Positions 8,639 to 16,963 of a DNA stretch of 64,000 nucleotides are shown here, piece after piece. The DNA comes from Dyadobacter sp. CY343 (lineage in GTDB: Bacteria > Bacteroidota > Bacteroidia > Cytophagales > Spirosomataceae), in contig NZ_JAJUXK010000002.1 of the NCBI RefSeq assembly GCF_021390335.1, forward strand, positions 310,001-374,000, in the 5' to 3' direction. Each line of letters begins with the position of its first letter. The first letter of the stretch is position 1. Both the position numbers and the translations under genes were made by a program. Below the pieces are notes generated by a model, which was not told the origin of the DNA, ran no database searches, and saw nothing but the letters and a program-made list of their open reading frames with translations.

Positions 8639-9424
8639 ATGCTGCAAGACGTTTTACCCGGAATCAAACAGTTTGATCTGACCGGAAAAGTGGCTATTGT
8701 GACCGGCGGCTCAAAGGGGCTTGGCTTTGCGATGGCAGCGGGCCTTGCTTCCGCCGGCGCAGATATCGTGCTGGTAAGCAGAAATGCGCTGGAAGGGGAG
8801 CGGGCTGCTGCTGAACTGTGCATTGCATTCAAAACGAGGGTGTTATCCTACTCGGCGGACATTACCCGGGAGCTGGACGCGGCCGCAATGGCGGAATTTA
8901 CATTCAGTAGCCTGGGCACAATCGACATACTAATCAATAGCGCCGGTATCAACATCCGCGGCGCGATCGACGAGCTTAGCCTGGCGGATTTCAACAAAGT
9001 AATGGAGGTCAATGTAAATGGAACGTGGATTTCGTCACGTGCAGTCACGCCCTACATGAAAGAGCAAAAAGGCGGAAGGATTATCAATGTGGCCAGTACG
9101 CTCGGTTTGGTTGGATTGGCAAACCGTACGCCTTACACAGCCAGCAAAGGGGCAGTAGTGCAAATGACGCGCGCGCTTGCCCTTGAACTTGCGCCCTTTG
9201 GTATTCGGGTCAATGCAATTTGCCCGGGTCCTTTCCTGACAGAAATGAACATTCCTATTGCCGAAAGTGAGGATGCGAAAAATATCATTCTTGGTGCAAC
9301 AGCACTTCAACGCTGGGGTAATTTAAAGGAAATTCAGGGAGCCGCAATCTTCCTGGCGAGTGAGGCTGCCAGTTATATGGTTGGTTCAATTTTACCGGTC
9401 GATGGCGGCTGGACTGCCAGGTAA
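8639..9424 (+). CDS. SDR family NAD(P)-dependent oxidoreductase
   Basis: 261 residues, classical short-chain dehydrogenase. It has the cofactor loop TGGSKGLGFAMAAGLA, the NSAG strand, the catalytic Ser region (INVASTLG), the Tyr-x-x-x-Lys pair (YTASKGA), and the typical C-terminus LPVDGGWTAR. It resembles gluconate 5-dehydrogenase-like sugar SDRs and is cytoplasmic. It begins 2 bp after the esterase stop codon, so translational coupling is likely. The substrate is probably a sugar acid or keto-sugar, which is inference from class and context. Confidence 0.88.
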   Translation: MLQDVLPGIKQFDLTGKVAIVTGGSKGLGFAMAAGLASAGADIVLVSRNALEGERAAAELCIAFKTRVLSYSADITRELDAAAMAEFTFSSLGTIDILINSAGINIRGAIDELSLADFNKVMEVNVNGTWISSRAVTPYMKEQKGGRIINVASTLGLVGLANRTPYTASKGAVVQMTRALALELAPFGIRVNAICPGPFLTEMNIPIAESEDAKNIILGATALQRWGNLKEIQGAAIFLASEAASYMVGSILPVDGGWTAR

Positions 9425-9595
9425 AATGTAAGTTTTAATGTCGATTTAGTTTACAGTTATTGCTAATAGTAACTATTGACGTATATAGGTAACGATTTCA
9501 AAGAAGTGTTGCATTGCTGGTTGTTATTCGAGCTATTTAAAACATTAGTTTGAGCAATTCACTTCAACTATTTTTCACTGCAATCCGATCAATAA

Positions 9596-9622
9596 TTGCA
9601 GCAATGCCTTTGGTTAGTTTTG
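9596..9622 (+). promoter_or_regulatory. Candidate Bacteroidota-type promoter for the giant surface-protein gene
   Basis: A TTG at 9596-9598 (possible -33 element) is followed after 16 bases by TAGTTTTG at 9615-9622, which matches the TAnnTTTG -7 consensus of Bacteroidota sigma-ABfr. This would place transcription start near 9629 and leave a 5' leader of about 55 bases before the ATG at 9685. The spacing is slightly short. The rest of the 9425-9684 gap is AT-rich and shows nothing else I can name. Confidence 0.35.
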
Positions 9623-9684
9623 CCAAATGGTATGCTTGATTCGAGATATTATCGTGCTGTTTTTCACGATTAATATCTCAATCT

Positions 9685-12600
9685 ATGTTCAAAAATGTAC
9701 ATGTATGCAGGCATGCAAAAGACCTGTTTTTTCTCCTTCTAGCCGTGTTCTTCACAAATGTCGCCGGGGCACAGGATCAAACGCAGGAGCCACCTTCGTA
9801 TCCCAAAGCAAATTACGATCCACTCCAACCACCGCCGGATAACAAGTTTGGCGTGCTGTACAATTGGCATCATCGACGGATTCTCGTCCCTACTCTGCAC
9901 CACGAAATGCAGAGTGTTTGGTTAACAGCCTACCTGCCGTATATTGAAAATGAGTATGATCCGGGAGAATTGGCTGTTCCATTTGGGAATTACTATACAA
10001 CTGCGTTTGCTCTATGTTCTCCCCGAAACCCGGATATAGGACTTTTTGCTCCCATTGAAATCACGGCAGTAGGTGAGCCGGGGGACTTAGCTATTGGCCA
10101 AGAGTTTCCTTTCGCCTCGGTAATCCCACCCGGCGCTCCTCAACTTACCTACAACGGATTGTTCGATAAGCTTCACAATTTAAATGAGCAGGAAGATCCA
10201 AGTTCGGCGTACCCCATTTTATCAAAGCATGGACCAAGTGCACTACACGCCGCTCAAAGCTTTACCAGCTTCATGCAACATTTCTTCGGGCATGGGGGAA
10301 TCGATAAGGATGGTTTGATACCTATTAAGATAGTGCTAAGGAAGTCTGAACCTTCCTTCCCATTTAATTCTAAAGAAATTTATTTCACAGTTGAAAGTAC
10401 GGGGGGATTACCTCTTACAAGCCAATCTGGCATAGCTTACCAAATTGGTTTTAGGCTGGCTGATTCTGTTACTCCAAGTTTGATTGGAGATGGAAATGAG
10501 GCATTTACACTTAAGACAGGATTTGGTAGTATTATGAGCCTTTCCTTCACTAATTGGGAAGATCCTACTGCTAAATTCTCGAACCCTAAATGGATTCCCA
10601 AACCTGAACTAGGGGTTCTTCCTACAAACCAATATGGCATACCATTCAACGACCCCAAGCCACATGGCCTTCCTAGCACTTACAAAGGCAAATTCTGGTA
10701 TAATGGACCAGATCGGATAGTTCAAAACATTACAGTTTTGAATTACTGGTTCTATCTGCTTAATACTCAAAAGTCAGGTCATATTGATGATAACGATGAG
10801 AAAGGTTTCTTTCTGACTGAGCCTTTGGTAACGAATGATAAGCATGCTACCTATGAATTAGCGCTAAAAATCCTCTATGATGCTGTCGTAAGTGGAAAGA
10901 TTTATCCAAACACAACTCTCCCTGATTTTCGTGAACTGACCTTGCAAGCTGCAGTTAAGAACAATCACCCAGTAGGTTCAGATGTTTATAAACGCATCAT
11001 GACAGCCTGGTATGCAGTTAATGTAGGACCAGCGCCGTATACAAGCAATCCAAACTGTGCTGTCACTGCACAGGCGGAGTCGTGGTTCAATGGAGAGCTC
11101 AGCTTTGCGGCTATGGAAACATCACTTACACCCGATACTCAGAGTGCGAAAGCATTGCAGTTGAAAGATTGCATGGCACCCGGCACGATCGAAACACTTG
11201 AATATGATGAACAGGATGTGACGACACCCATTGTGTTCATGAATAAAAATCCTTTGGAAAGTAAGATTTATGGTAAAACTTTGGACCCGCTGAAATCAAA
11301 GGCAGCAGTAAGTATCCACAAGTTCACGATCGAGGCAAGGAATTGGTTCAGAGATAAATTTGGGCACAATGGGGTGGATGGGAATGGGAAGGTATACATA
11401 TTTAACATTCTAGCAGATCCGGAATTTCCAGACACGGATCTGGCGTCATTAAGCAACTTTGCAAACTTTTATTACAATTACAACAAGAAATCCGCCTGCC
11501 GGGATGAGGTGAGTCGTACTTACTCGCTTGCCGTTAGTCTTTTCAAAAACTTTCCATCTCCAACATTAAATAACTTCAACGAGGATAACAGGATTTGGAA
11601 GGCTGGAATTGCCAACATATTCGCTTTGGCGATCAAAAGGGATTACGAACGAGCACTTCAAAATGCCAATGCAAATAATATTTGGACACTTTATGAGGAA
11701 ACAGCTGACCCCGAGCTGATCATGAACTTTACCAATCCAAAGTTATCGGGACAGCCGGCTAAGTTATTTGGGGAAAACTGGAAGCCAGGGAAGATCAAAA
11801 ATAACAGCGGATTTCTCAATCTGTTTTACTATCTGCTGGTGCACGGAACTGAGGACGAAAATGGGCAGGACGTAGGGCATACTAATAATGAACCGGGCAG
11901 CAAGACTTACTTTGTAAATCCCGTGAAAGAAGACCTAGTTTTGAAGGTAATCTTTGAAGCTTCGAGATCAATCGACATAAATGCTTCTCTGGAGCAATTC
12001 CGTCAGGCAACAATGACTACACTCCACGACCTGGATCCGATTCATTACCACGCTAAATCCAAGGAGCACATTGCCTTTTACGATGCATGGGCAGCGGTGC
12101 TGGGTTTGCCGGAGTACGCTTCGACATTGGCGCATTCTCCAGAAGACGGAACGAGTGTCTACCCCTGGCCAGTCAAGGTTGGGGTTGAAGTCGAATATCC
12201 TCTGTATGAAAGCTACCGGTTGTTTGAGGTTAGCAAAAGCAGCACTTTTAATGAAAACGAGTTTCCAGTCCATCGCTTTGTCAGCAATGCGTCGCCAGAC
12301 CACCAGACCAGTATGAGTTATGGCGAAGTAAATCTTGAAGCAGAACAAACTTATTATGTTCGTTCCCACCTTGCGAATGGCCCGGAATCTCGTCAGCACT
12401 GCTCCACCACGGATGATCCTGCCTTTTGTGAGTCGCTGCTCAACAAAAAGAAGTGGACACTTACTTACGAACTTCATACAGAATCTGTATTAGCGCCTGT
12501 GAGTATGAGCCCGCTGAATAACAAATTGGTAGCAGCGTGGGCTACTCCATTTAACTGGGGCAGCGTTCCTGGCGCGCGCGGCTATGATATACATGTAATA

Positions 12601-14232
12601 GACCATACCGGAACCGTTTCGGAGCAAGATGTTGCCATAGATATTGCCTTCGACGAAGACAATTCCAGTAATCCTGCTCATACGGAGCTGGCTTTATCTA
12701 AGGATACACCGTATAGTTATGCGATTGCTGCGCGTCAGCGGCTGGGTTCCGAGAACGCCGTGCATGTGTTGCCGCAAGGTTCGATCATATTGCTAAGCGA
12801 AGAGGAAAAGGAGGCGTTTCCAAATGTCTATGGCCAGTGGACAGAGACACGCAATTTCAAGACAGACATTCCAAAGATCAAGTTACATTCACCTGCTGAT
12901 GGTACGCACGTGCCTCTATTTGGTGAGGAAATTATGGTACGTGCCAAAAAGGAGTTTCTTCCGCGCGCCGACTACTATCAATACAGTTTCCGTGAGCCCT
13001 TGTATGAGGACAAGGCGTTAGAAATTGATTCGAGCTTTGCACATTACCCCATTGGAATCCAGGGGCTGATAGGTCTGGAAGACAAAAAGTCATATGAGTG
13101 GACATTTATCCAGCGCAAAAAAGCCACACCTCCTTTTATTTTGCAGGAAGAAGAAGGGGCCTCACCTGGCTGGTTTAGCTTTATCGTGGACAAGGATCTG
13201 GCTCCCAAGCCTGAGGTTGAACATATTGATTGTATAAAGGCAGGTAGTCAGCTAGCATTGCATTGGAAGGAAGTGCCAGGTGCCCAGAGTTATAGGGTGA
13301 AGGGGACCAATGCAGCTACCCAAGGAGTAGTTGCGAATTTTCAAACAGGGTTTACTGGGGCCAACATAAATGGCGCATCGGAGTTTCCTAATAAATATGT
13401 ATTTACAGTGGAGGCCGGTGTCATGGGTGGTAATGGAGAGTGGATTTTTGGTCCCCAATTCGTCGGCGATTATGCTGTTTTGCCACCATCTCCATTCAAC
13501 TTAAGTCCGAACAACGTAGATGGCGTGAAGCTCGGACCGAATAACTCGGTCGTATTGAGCTGGGAGCTGCCAGCCGGAATTACTACGGTGCAATTAATGG
13601 CCAAAGTTGATGGTGCGCCTTCGAAGCTAGTAGACCAGCCGATTACAGGCACAAGCTTTACATTGAACAACCTCGATTTTAACAGTCCGATTTTCTGGAC
13701 TGTCACCCCGTTAGCAGAGAATTCATGTATGGCTGAAAAAATAACTGGATTCTTTAATACTGAAAAAGAGCCGATGGAATTTGATCTTGGCTTTGAGCTG
13801 AGGGTTGACAATAATGATCCACATATCACCGGTGGATTTTATCATTATCTGATTACCGTGCAGAGGCCTGATGGACAAACTGGATTTTCCGGCATTGGGA
13901 CAGTCGATGCAGATACCTGGCTACAAGTTGGTTTCGTCCCAGGCGAGGGCCAACTGATCAATGGTAACGAGCTGAATGGACAATTACTGGACCAGGCTGG
14001 GGACTATGTCATCCAGCTGGAAATCCTTGATATGGCTCAATGCGATGGCTGCGCAGATCCGAAAGCCCACCCTGCCATCACTGTTTCAGGCGTAGAGTAT
14101 AAACGTAAAATAGGAGAGGACGATTGGTCATTCAGTCGGGAGTTCCATCCCGAACCATCCAACCCCGTCTTCCCAAGCCGGACTATCGGTGCCAAAAAGA
14201 TTATTAAGTTCCACTACGAATTCCCAAACTAA
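9685..14232 (+). CDS. Giant secreted protein with two degenerate thermolysin-like (M4) domains and Ig/Fn3-like modules
   Basis: 1515 residues with a Sec signal peptide ending near VAGAQ. Module 1 (about residues 185-450) keeps M4 landmarks: the FGHGGIDKDG helix turn, an IGDG strand, PSTYKGKFWYNG, VLNYWFYLL, and an M4_C-like helical end at AWYAVNVG (about 440). Module 2 (about 539-808) repeats this: FGHNGVDGNGK, NNSGFLNLFYYLL, FYDAWAAVLGLP. No HEXXH exists anywhere. The usual site reads SLSFT in module 1 and DEVSR in module 2, and the active-site His of the GGVHxNSG motif is lost in both (VQNIT, KIKNNSG). Residues about 830-1320 hold Ig/Fn3-like units (FNWGSVPGARGYDIHV, LHWKEVPGAQSYRV, VLSWELP). 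There is no T9SS tail; the next gene, 6 bp on, supplies one. The M4 relation is my reading by eye. Likely a non-enzymatic surface or binding protein. Confidence 0.8.
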   Translation: MFKNVHVCRHAKDLFFLLLAVFFTNVAGAQDQTQEPPSYPKANYDPLQPPPDNKFGVLYNWHHRRILVPTLHHEMQSVWLTAYLPYIENEYDPGELAVPFGNYYTTAFALCSPRNPDIGLFAPIEITAVGEPGDLAIGQEFPFASVIPPGAPQLTYNGLFDKLHNLNEQEDPSSAYPILSKHGPSALHAAQSFTSFMQHFFGHGGIDKDGLIPIKIVLRKSEPSFPFNSKEIYFTVESTGGLPLTSQSGIAYQIGFRLADSVTPSLIGDGNEAFTLKTGFGSIMSLSFTNWEDPTAKFSNPKWIPKPELGVLPTNQYGIPFNDPKPHGLPSTYKGKFWYNGPDRIVQNITVLNYWFYLLNTQKSGHIDDNDEKGFFLTEPLVTNDKHATYELALKILYDAVVSGKIYPNTTLPDFRELTLQAAVKNNHPVGSDVYKRIMTAWYAVNVGPAPYTSNPNCAVTAQAESWFNGELSFAAMETSLTPDTQSAKALQLKDCMAPGTIETLEYDEQDVTTPIVFMNKNPLESKIYGKTLDPLKSKAAVSIHKFTIEARNWFRDKFGHNGVDGNGKVYIFNILADPEFPDTDLASLSNFANFYYNYNKKSACRDEVSRTYSLAVSLFKNFPSPTLNNFNEDNRIWKAGIANIFALAIKRDYERALQNANANNIWTLYEETADPELIMNFTNPKLSGQPAKLFGENWKPGKIKNNSGFLNLFYYLLVHGTEDENGQDVGHTNNEPGSKTYFVNPVKEDLVLKVIFEASRSIDINASLEQFRQATMTTLHDLDPIHYHAKSKEHIAFYDAWAAVLGLPEYASTLAHSPEDGTSVYPWPVKVGVEVEYPLYESYRLFEVSKSSTFNENEFPVHRFVSNASPDHQTSMSYGEVNLEAEQTYYVRSHLANGPESRQHCSTTDDPAFCESLLNKKKWTLTYELHTESVLAPVSMSPLNNKLVAAWATPFNWGSVPGARGYDIHVIDHTGTVSEQDVAIDIAFDEDNSSNPAHTELALSKDTPYSYAIAARQRLGSENAVHVLPQGSIILLSEEEKEAFPNVYGQWTETRNFKTDIPKIKLHSPADGTHVPLFGEEIMVRAKKEFLPRADYYQYSFREPLYEDKALEIDSSFAHYPIGIQGLIGLEDKKSYEWTFIQRKKATPPFILQEEEGASPGWFSFIVDKDLAPKPEVEHIDCIKAGSQLALHWKEVPGAQSYRVKGTNAATQGVVANFQTGFTGANINGASEFPNKYVFTVEAGVMGGNGEWIFGPQFVGDYAVLPPSPFNLSPNNVDGVKLGPNNSVVLSWELPAGITTVQLMAKVDGAPSKLVDQPITGTSFTLNNLDFNSPIFWTVTPLAENSCMAEKITGFFNTEKEPMEFDLGFELRVDNNDPHITGGFYHYLITVQRPDGQTGFSGIGTVDADTWLQVGFVPGEGQLINGNELNGQLLDQAGDYVIQLEILDMAQCDGCADPKAHPAITVSGVEYKRKIGEDDWSFSREFHPEPSNPVFPSRTIGAKKIIKFHYEFPN

Positions 14233-14238
14233 AAAGTT

Positions 14239-14643
14239 ATGAACAAGACCTCTTTATTGAAATTTTATCTTCTGACAGCTGTATTTACTTGCGGAAAAGT
14301 ATTAGCACAACAACCGGCGGAAGAGGTTGGAGCCAAACATGATAGCAAGATTTTCTTCTATCCTGACCAGCAGGAAGCTACTCTACTTTTTAGGTCAGAA
14401 CTTGTATTCTTTCCAAATCCGGCCAGTAACGACGTCGCAATTACTGTGAAAGGCGTAGCTGAAAGAGTATTGGGAGAAGGATTTGAAATGAAGATTTATA
14501 ACCAGGCGGGCTTGTTGATGAATAAACGCAACTGGTCAGCCGGGCAAAAGTTGAATGTTTCGAAATTCACCAGCGGAACTTATGTCATTGTTATCACAAG
14601 AGAAAATCAAATATATTCCCAAAAGTTGGTTGTCAAAAAATAG
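14239..14643 (+). CDS. Mini secreted protein consisting mostly of a T9SS type A sorting domain
   Basis: 134 residues. A Sec leader (MNKTSLLKFYLLTAVFTCGKVLAQ) is followed by about 30 linker residues and then a Por-secretion-system C-terminal sorting domain. The domain shows FFPNPASNDVAITV, then MKIYNQAGLL, then LNVSKFTSGTYVIVI, ending in SQKLVVKK, the usual basic end. It starts 6 bp after the giant gene and is surely co-transcribed. It has its own signal peptide, so it is not a frameshifted tail of that gene. There is almost no passenger domain, which is odd: it might bind the giant protein and carry it through T9SS, or be a small surface peptide. Confidence 0.85.
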   Translation: MNKTSLLKFYLLTAVFTCGKVLAQQPAEEVGAKHDSKIFFYPDQQEATLLFRSELVFFPNPASNDVAITVKGVAERVLGEGFEMKIYNQAGLLMNKRNWSAGQKLNVSKFTSGTYVIVITRENQIYSQKLVVKK

Positions 14644-14660
14644 TAGTAAGTATGTAAAAA

Positions 14661-14702
14661 ACGACAAAAGAGCTGCCGGATTTCCGGCAGCTCTTTTGTC
14701 GT
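14661..14702. terminator. Long perfect hairpin, probable bidirectional terminator
   Basis: A perfect 20-bp inverted repeat (14661-14680 with 14683-14702) separated by only TT. In RNA the loop would open to 4-6 bases. It sits between the convergent T9SS mini-gene and the tail-fibre gene. AAAA/TTTT blocks lie inside the arms rather than after the stem, so U-tract function is weaker than usual, but position and symmetry favour termination on both strands. Confidence 0.75.
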
Positions 14703-14730
14703 GTCTAAATAAACCCACCATAACCCAACG

Positions 14731-16392
14731 TCACTTTACCTGCGCCTCAGGCGAGCGTTTTTCACCGGCAATTTTCAGCAACTCACCCATGCTCGCTTCC
14801 AGCTGTGCAACCCTGCCGAGCACTTTTTTGAGTTCTTCATTCTCCGCTTTAAGATCTTTCACAGATTCGATCAGATGCGGGATCAGGCCGATGTAATTTA
14901 CTGCTTTATACCCTTCGGCATTCGTATTGACCAGTTCCGGGAAGATTGCTTCGATTTCCTGAGCAATGACACCAGTCTGAATACTCTCACTCAGTTTCTT
15001 GTTCGTCCAGCGGTAATGGTATCCGGTTACTTTGGAAATCTTGTCCAGGCTATTTGTAAGCTGGCTGAAATCCTTTTTGAGCCGGCGGTCCGAAACCTGG
15101 TCGAGGGCGCCGACCAGCGTTGCGCCTCCGCCTGCATTGACATAGAACCGCCAATCTTGACCCAGGTAAAAACCCATTTCGCTGTTATTTCTCATACCGA
15201 CAAACGCATTGGGGTTATGCTCCGAATCATCAAAGAAAATCCCTGCTGTTTCAGCACCGTGCCTGACGCGGGGGCGCCCGCCTATATCGAGGATAAATTG
15301 TGGTATCAATACGCTATTTCCCACACCAATATTGCCGCTCCTTAGTACAGTCAATGCATTTGATAAATCCGCTGGCCCTCCTCCGTTGCCGATCTGAAAA
15401 ATTCTGTCAGCATCGCGTGCGTCGGCACTAGTAGCTCCGACCGGATTATCCTGCACATTGTTATACGCCCCGAAAGTCGCTGAGCCAAAAGCTTTTGCAA
15501 AAGTATTTTGACCAGAACTGAAAGAACCGTCGCCGGACGCCTGGGTGCTATTCCCAGTTGCAATGGAGCCCACTGCGTGAGCTATATTCTGAATCCCGAT
15601 CGTGGCGGATCCGTTGCCTTTTGAATTATTGTGACTGCCGACAGAAAATGCCGACTCTCCGTTGGCCTGGTTCTGTAATCCACCCACCATCGAGTTGGTT
15701 GCATTTGCTGCGCTGCCATTTCCGGCTGCAAAAGAAGCTTCCCCACCCGCCAAACTCCACGCACCGACCGCAAATGCATATTGGCCCGAAGCCTGCGTAT
15801 TGTATCCGAAAGCCGTCGTGTATTCCCCTATGTTCACATTATTCCAGGCATTGCCAGTGATTAATCCCGCGCGGAAAGCGGCTTTTTTAGGATACCAGAT
15901 TAGCCTGGTGCCCGGTAGCTGATCAGGAAGCGGCGGCCCGAATTGGAAATCGCCGCTTTGGACGATGGCATCGTAATCCTTCCATCCGTCTGCCTGTTTT
16001 GCATGAATAGCATAAGGTACACTCAGCAATTGCGTCGACCCAAGGCTGACATAGTTCTCGCCTCCTGTTATATCAATCTCAATGTTTATCTGGTAGGAGC
16101 CCGATTGCCAGTTGATGGTGAAGAAATTTCCACTTATCAGTTCCCCTGATCCAACCTGCAAAGTGAAAATTCCGTGCGCATTTGTCTGTACACTATGCTT
16201 TTCACGGAAAACGTAAGGGTTCAAAAGCGGATGAATGCCCAGCCTTACAGAGACATTTTGATTAGCGACGACCTTTCCGGCCGCATCTCTGGCTACTCCC
16301 TGAAAATTAAAATAGTTGCGTGGAAGTTGGGCATGACATGTAAATGCGAGGCAAATGCACAGCAGCGCCATTGTAAAATAGGTTTTTCTCAT
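14731..16392 (-). CDS. Surface protein with YadA-like head repeats and S74 tail-fibre chaperone domain
   Basis: 553 residues. Signal peptide (ends CHAQ), then a beta domain typical of Bacteroidota tail-fibre-like proteins (FQGVARDAAGKVVANQNVSVRLG). About residues 180-310 are repeats of 14-16 residues with the YadA-head pattern (e.g. TTAFGYNTQASGQYAFAVG, SFAAGNGS, SAFSVGSHN). From Ser434 a peptidase S74 intramolecular chaperone begins (SDRRLKKDF, later GVIAQEIEAIFPELV). A C-terminal coiled coil follows (DLKAENEELKKVL). S74 domains trimerise fibres and in phages self-cleave before the Ser. A trimeric surface stalk is likely. No phage genes lie nearby, so it is a host adhesin-type protein rather than prophage. 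Confidence 0.85.
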   Translation of the reverse strand: MRKTYFTMALLCICLAFTCHAQLPRNYFNFQGVARDAAGKVVANQNVSVRLGIHPLLNPYVFREKHSVQTNAHGIFTLQVGSGELISGNFFTINWQSGSYQINIEIDITGGENYVSLGSTQLLSVPYAIHAKQADGWKDYDAIVQSGDFQFGPPLPDQLPGTRLIWYPKKAAFRAGLITGNAWNNVNIGEYTTAFGYNTQASGQYAFAVGAWSLAGGEASFAAGNGSAANATNSMVGGLQNQANGESAFSVGSHNNSKGNGSATIGIQNIAHAVGSIATGNSTQASGDGSFSSGQNTFAKAFGSATFGAYNNVQDNPVGATSADARDADRIFQIGNGGGPADLSNALTVLRSGNIGVGNSVLIPQFILDIGGRPRVRHGAETAGIFFDDSEHNPNAFVGMRNNSEMGFYLGQDWRFYVNAGGGATLVGALDQVSDRRLKKDFSQLTNSLDKISKVTGYHYRWTNKKLSESIQTGVIAQEIEAIFPELVNTNAEGYKAVNYIGLIPHLIESVKDLKAENEELKKVLGRVAQLEASMGELLKIAGEKRSPEAQVK

Positions 16393-16963
16393 AGTACCTT
16401 AAAAATTAGTGTGAACTGAAAGCGTTCCGGAACGTCCGGTCGCGAAAGGTCAATAGCGCTCAATGTAGGGGCGTTCCGCAATAAGAAGAGAATGCGATTA
16501 CTCAGAGTCCACGCTGAGTGAAGCAACGGTGACGGCGCCGGGAGAAGGCGCGGAAACGAAATAGGATTACGGCATTATAAACCTGCAATTATCTAAACTG
16601 TACCCGGTATACGTCAAGTAACCTATGGTTAATTTCCAAGAAATCATAGTCAGATAGCTGGAATCCTTGTTTATGTGAATAATTTCATATCTTTTTGTAC
16701 CCGCAGTTACGTTCTTGGATAATACGAAGAACCGATAGTTTGAAATGAGTATCCCTTTCTTTTTGCATTTACCCACCTCAAAAATTTCTTGACCAATAAT
16801 CCTGACAACGATTTCGTTCTTGGGAAATAAACAGTATGTAACTTTTTGTTGAATTAATTGTGTATAAAAGACACAGACAAAGGAGGTGAATGACGGAGCA
16901 GTGTGACAGCAGAATTTAATGTTTTACCTATTTTTTTACTATCTACCAAATTTTACTTAATCT
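16393..16963. other. 571-bp intergenic region upstream of SusC 1
   Basis: No convincing gene. It lies between the divergent tail-fibre and SusC genes and should hold both promoters. On the plus strand a TTG at 16820-16822 followed by TAACTTTT at 16839 is a weak -33/-7 candidate. There is a 10-bp palindrome GTTCCGGAAC at 16424-16433. A 69-codon GTG-start reading frame on the minus strand (16567-16776) has no recognisable family. No tRNA or riboswitch was seen. Confidence 0.5.

Noticed and set aside
14731-16392. Prophage tail-fibre interpretation of the S74 protein
   Set aside because: No capsid, tail, integrase or lysis genes nearby, and a Sec signal peptide with a Bacteroidota-type N-terminal domain is present.
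16567-16776. 69-codon GTG-start frame on the minus strand upstream of SusC 1
   Set aside because: No family, no leader, no ribosome-binding site and an AT-rich promoter region; likely chance.
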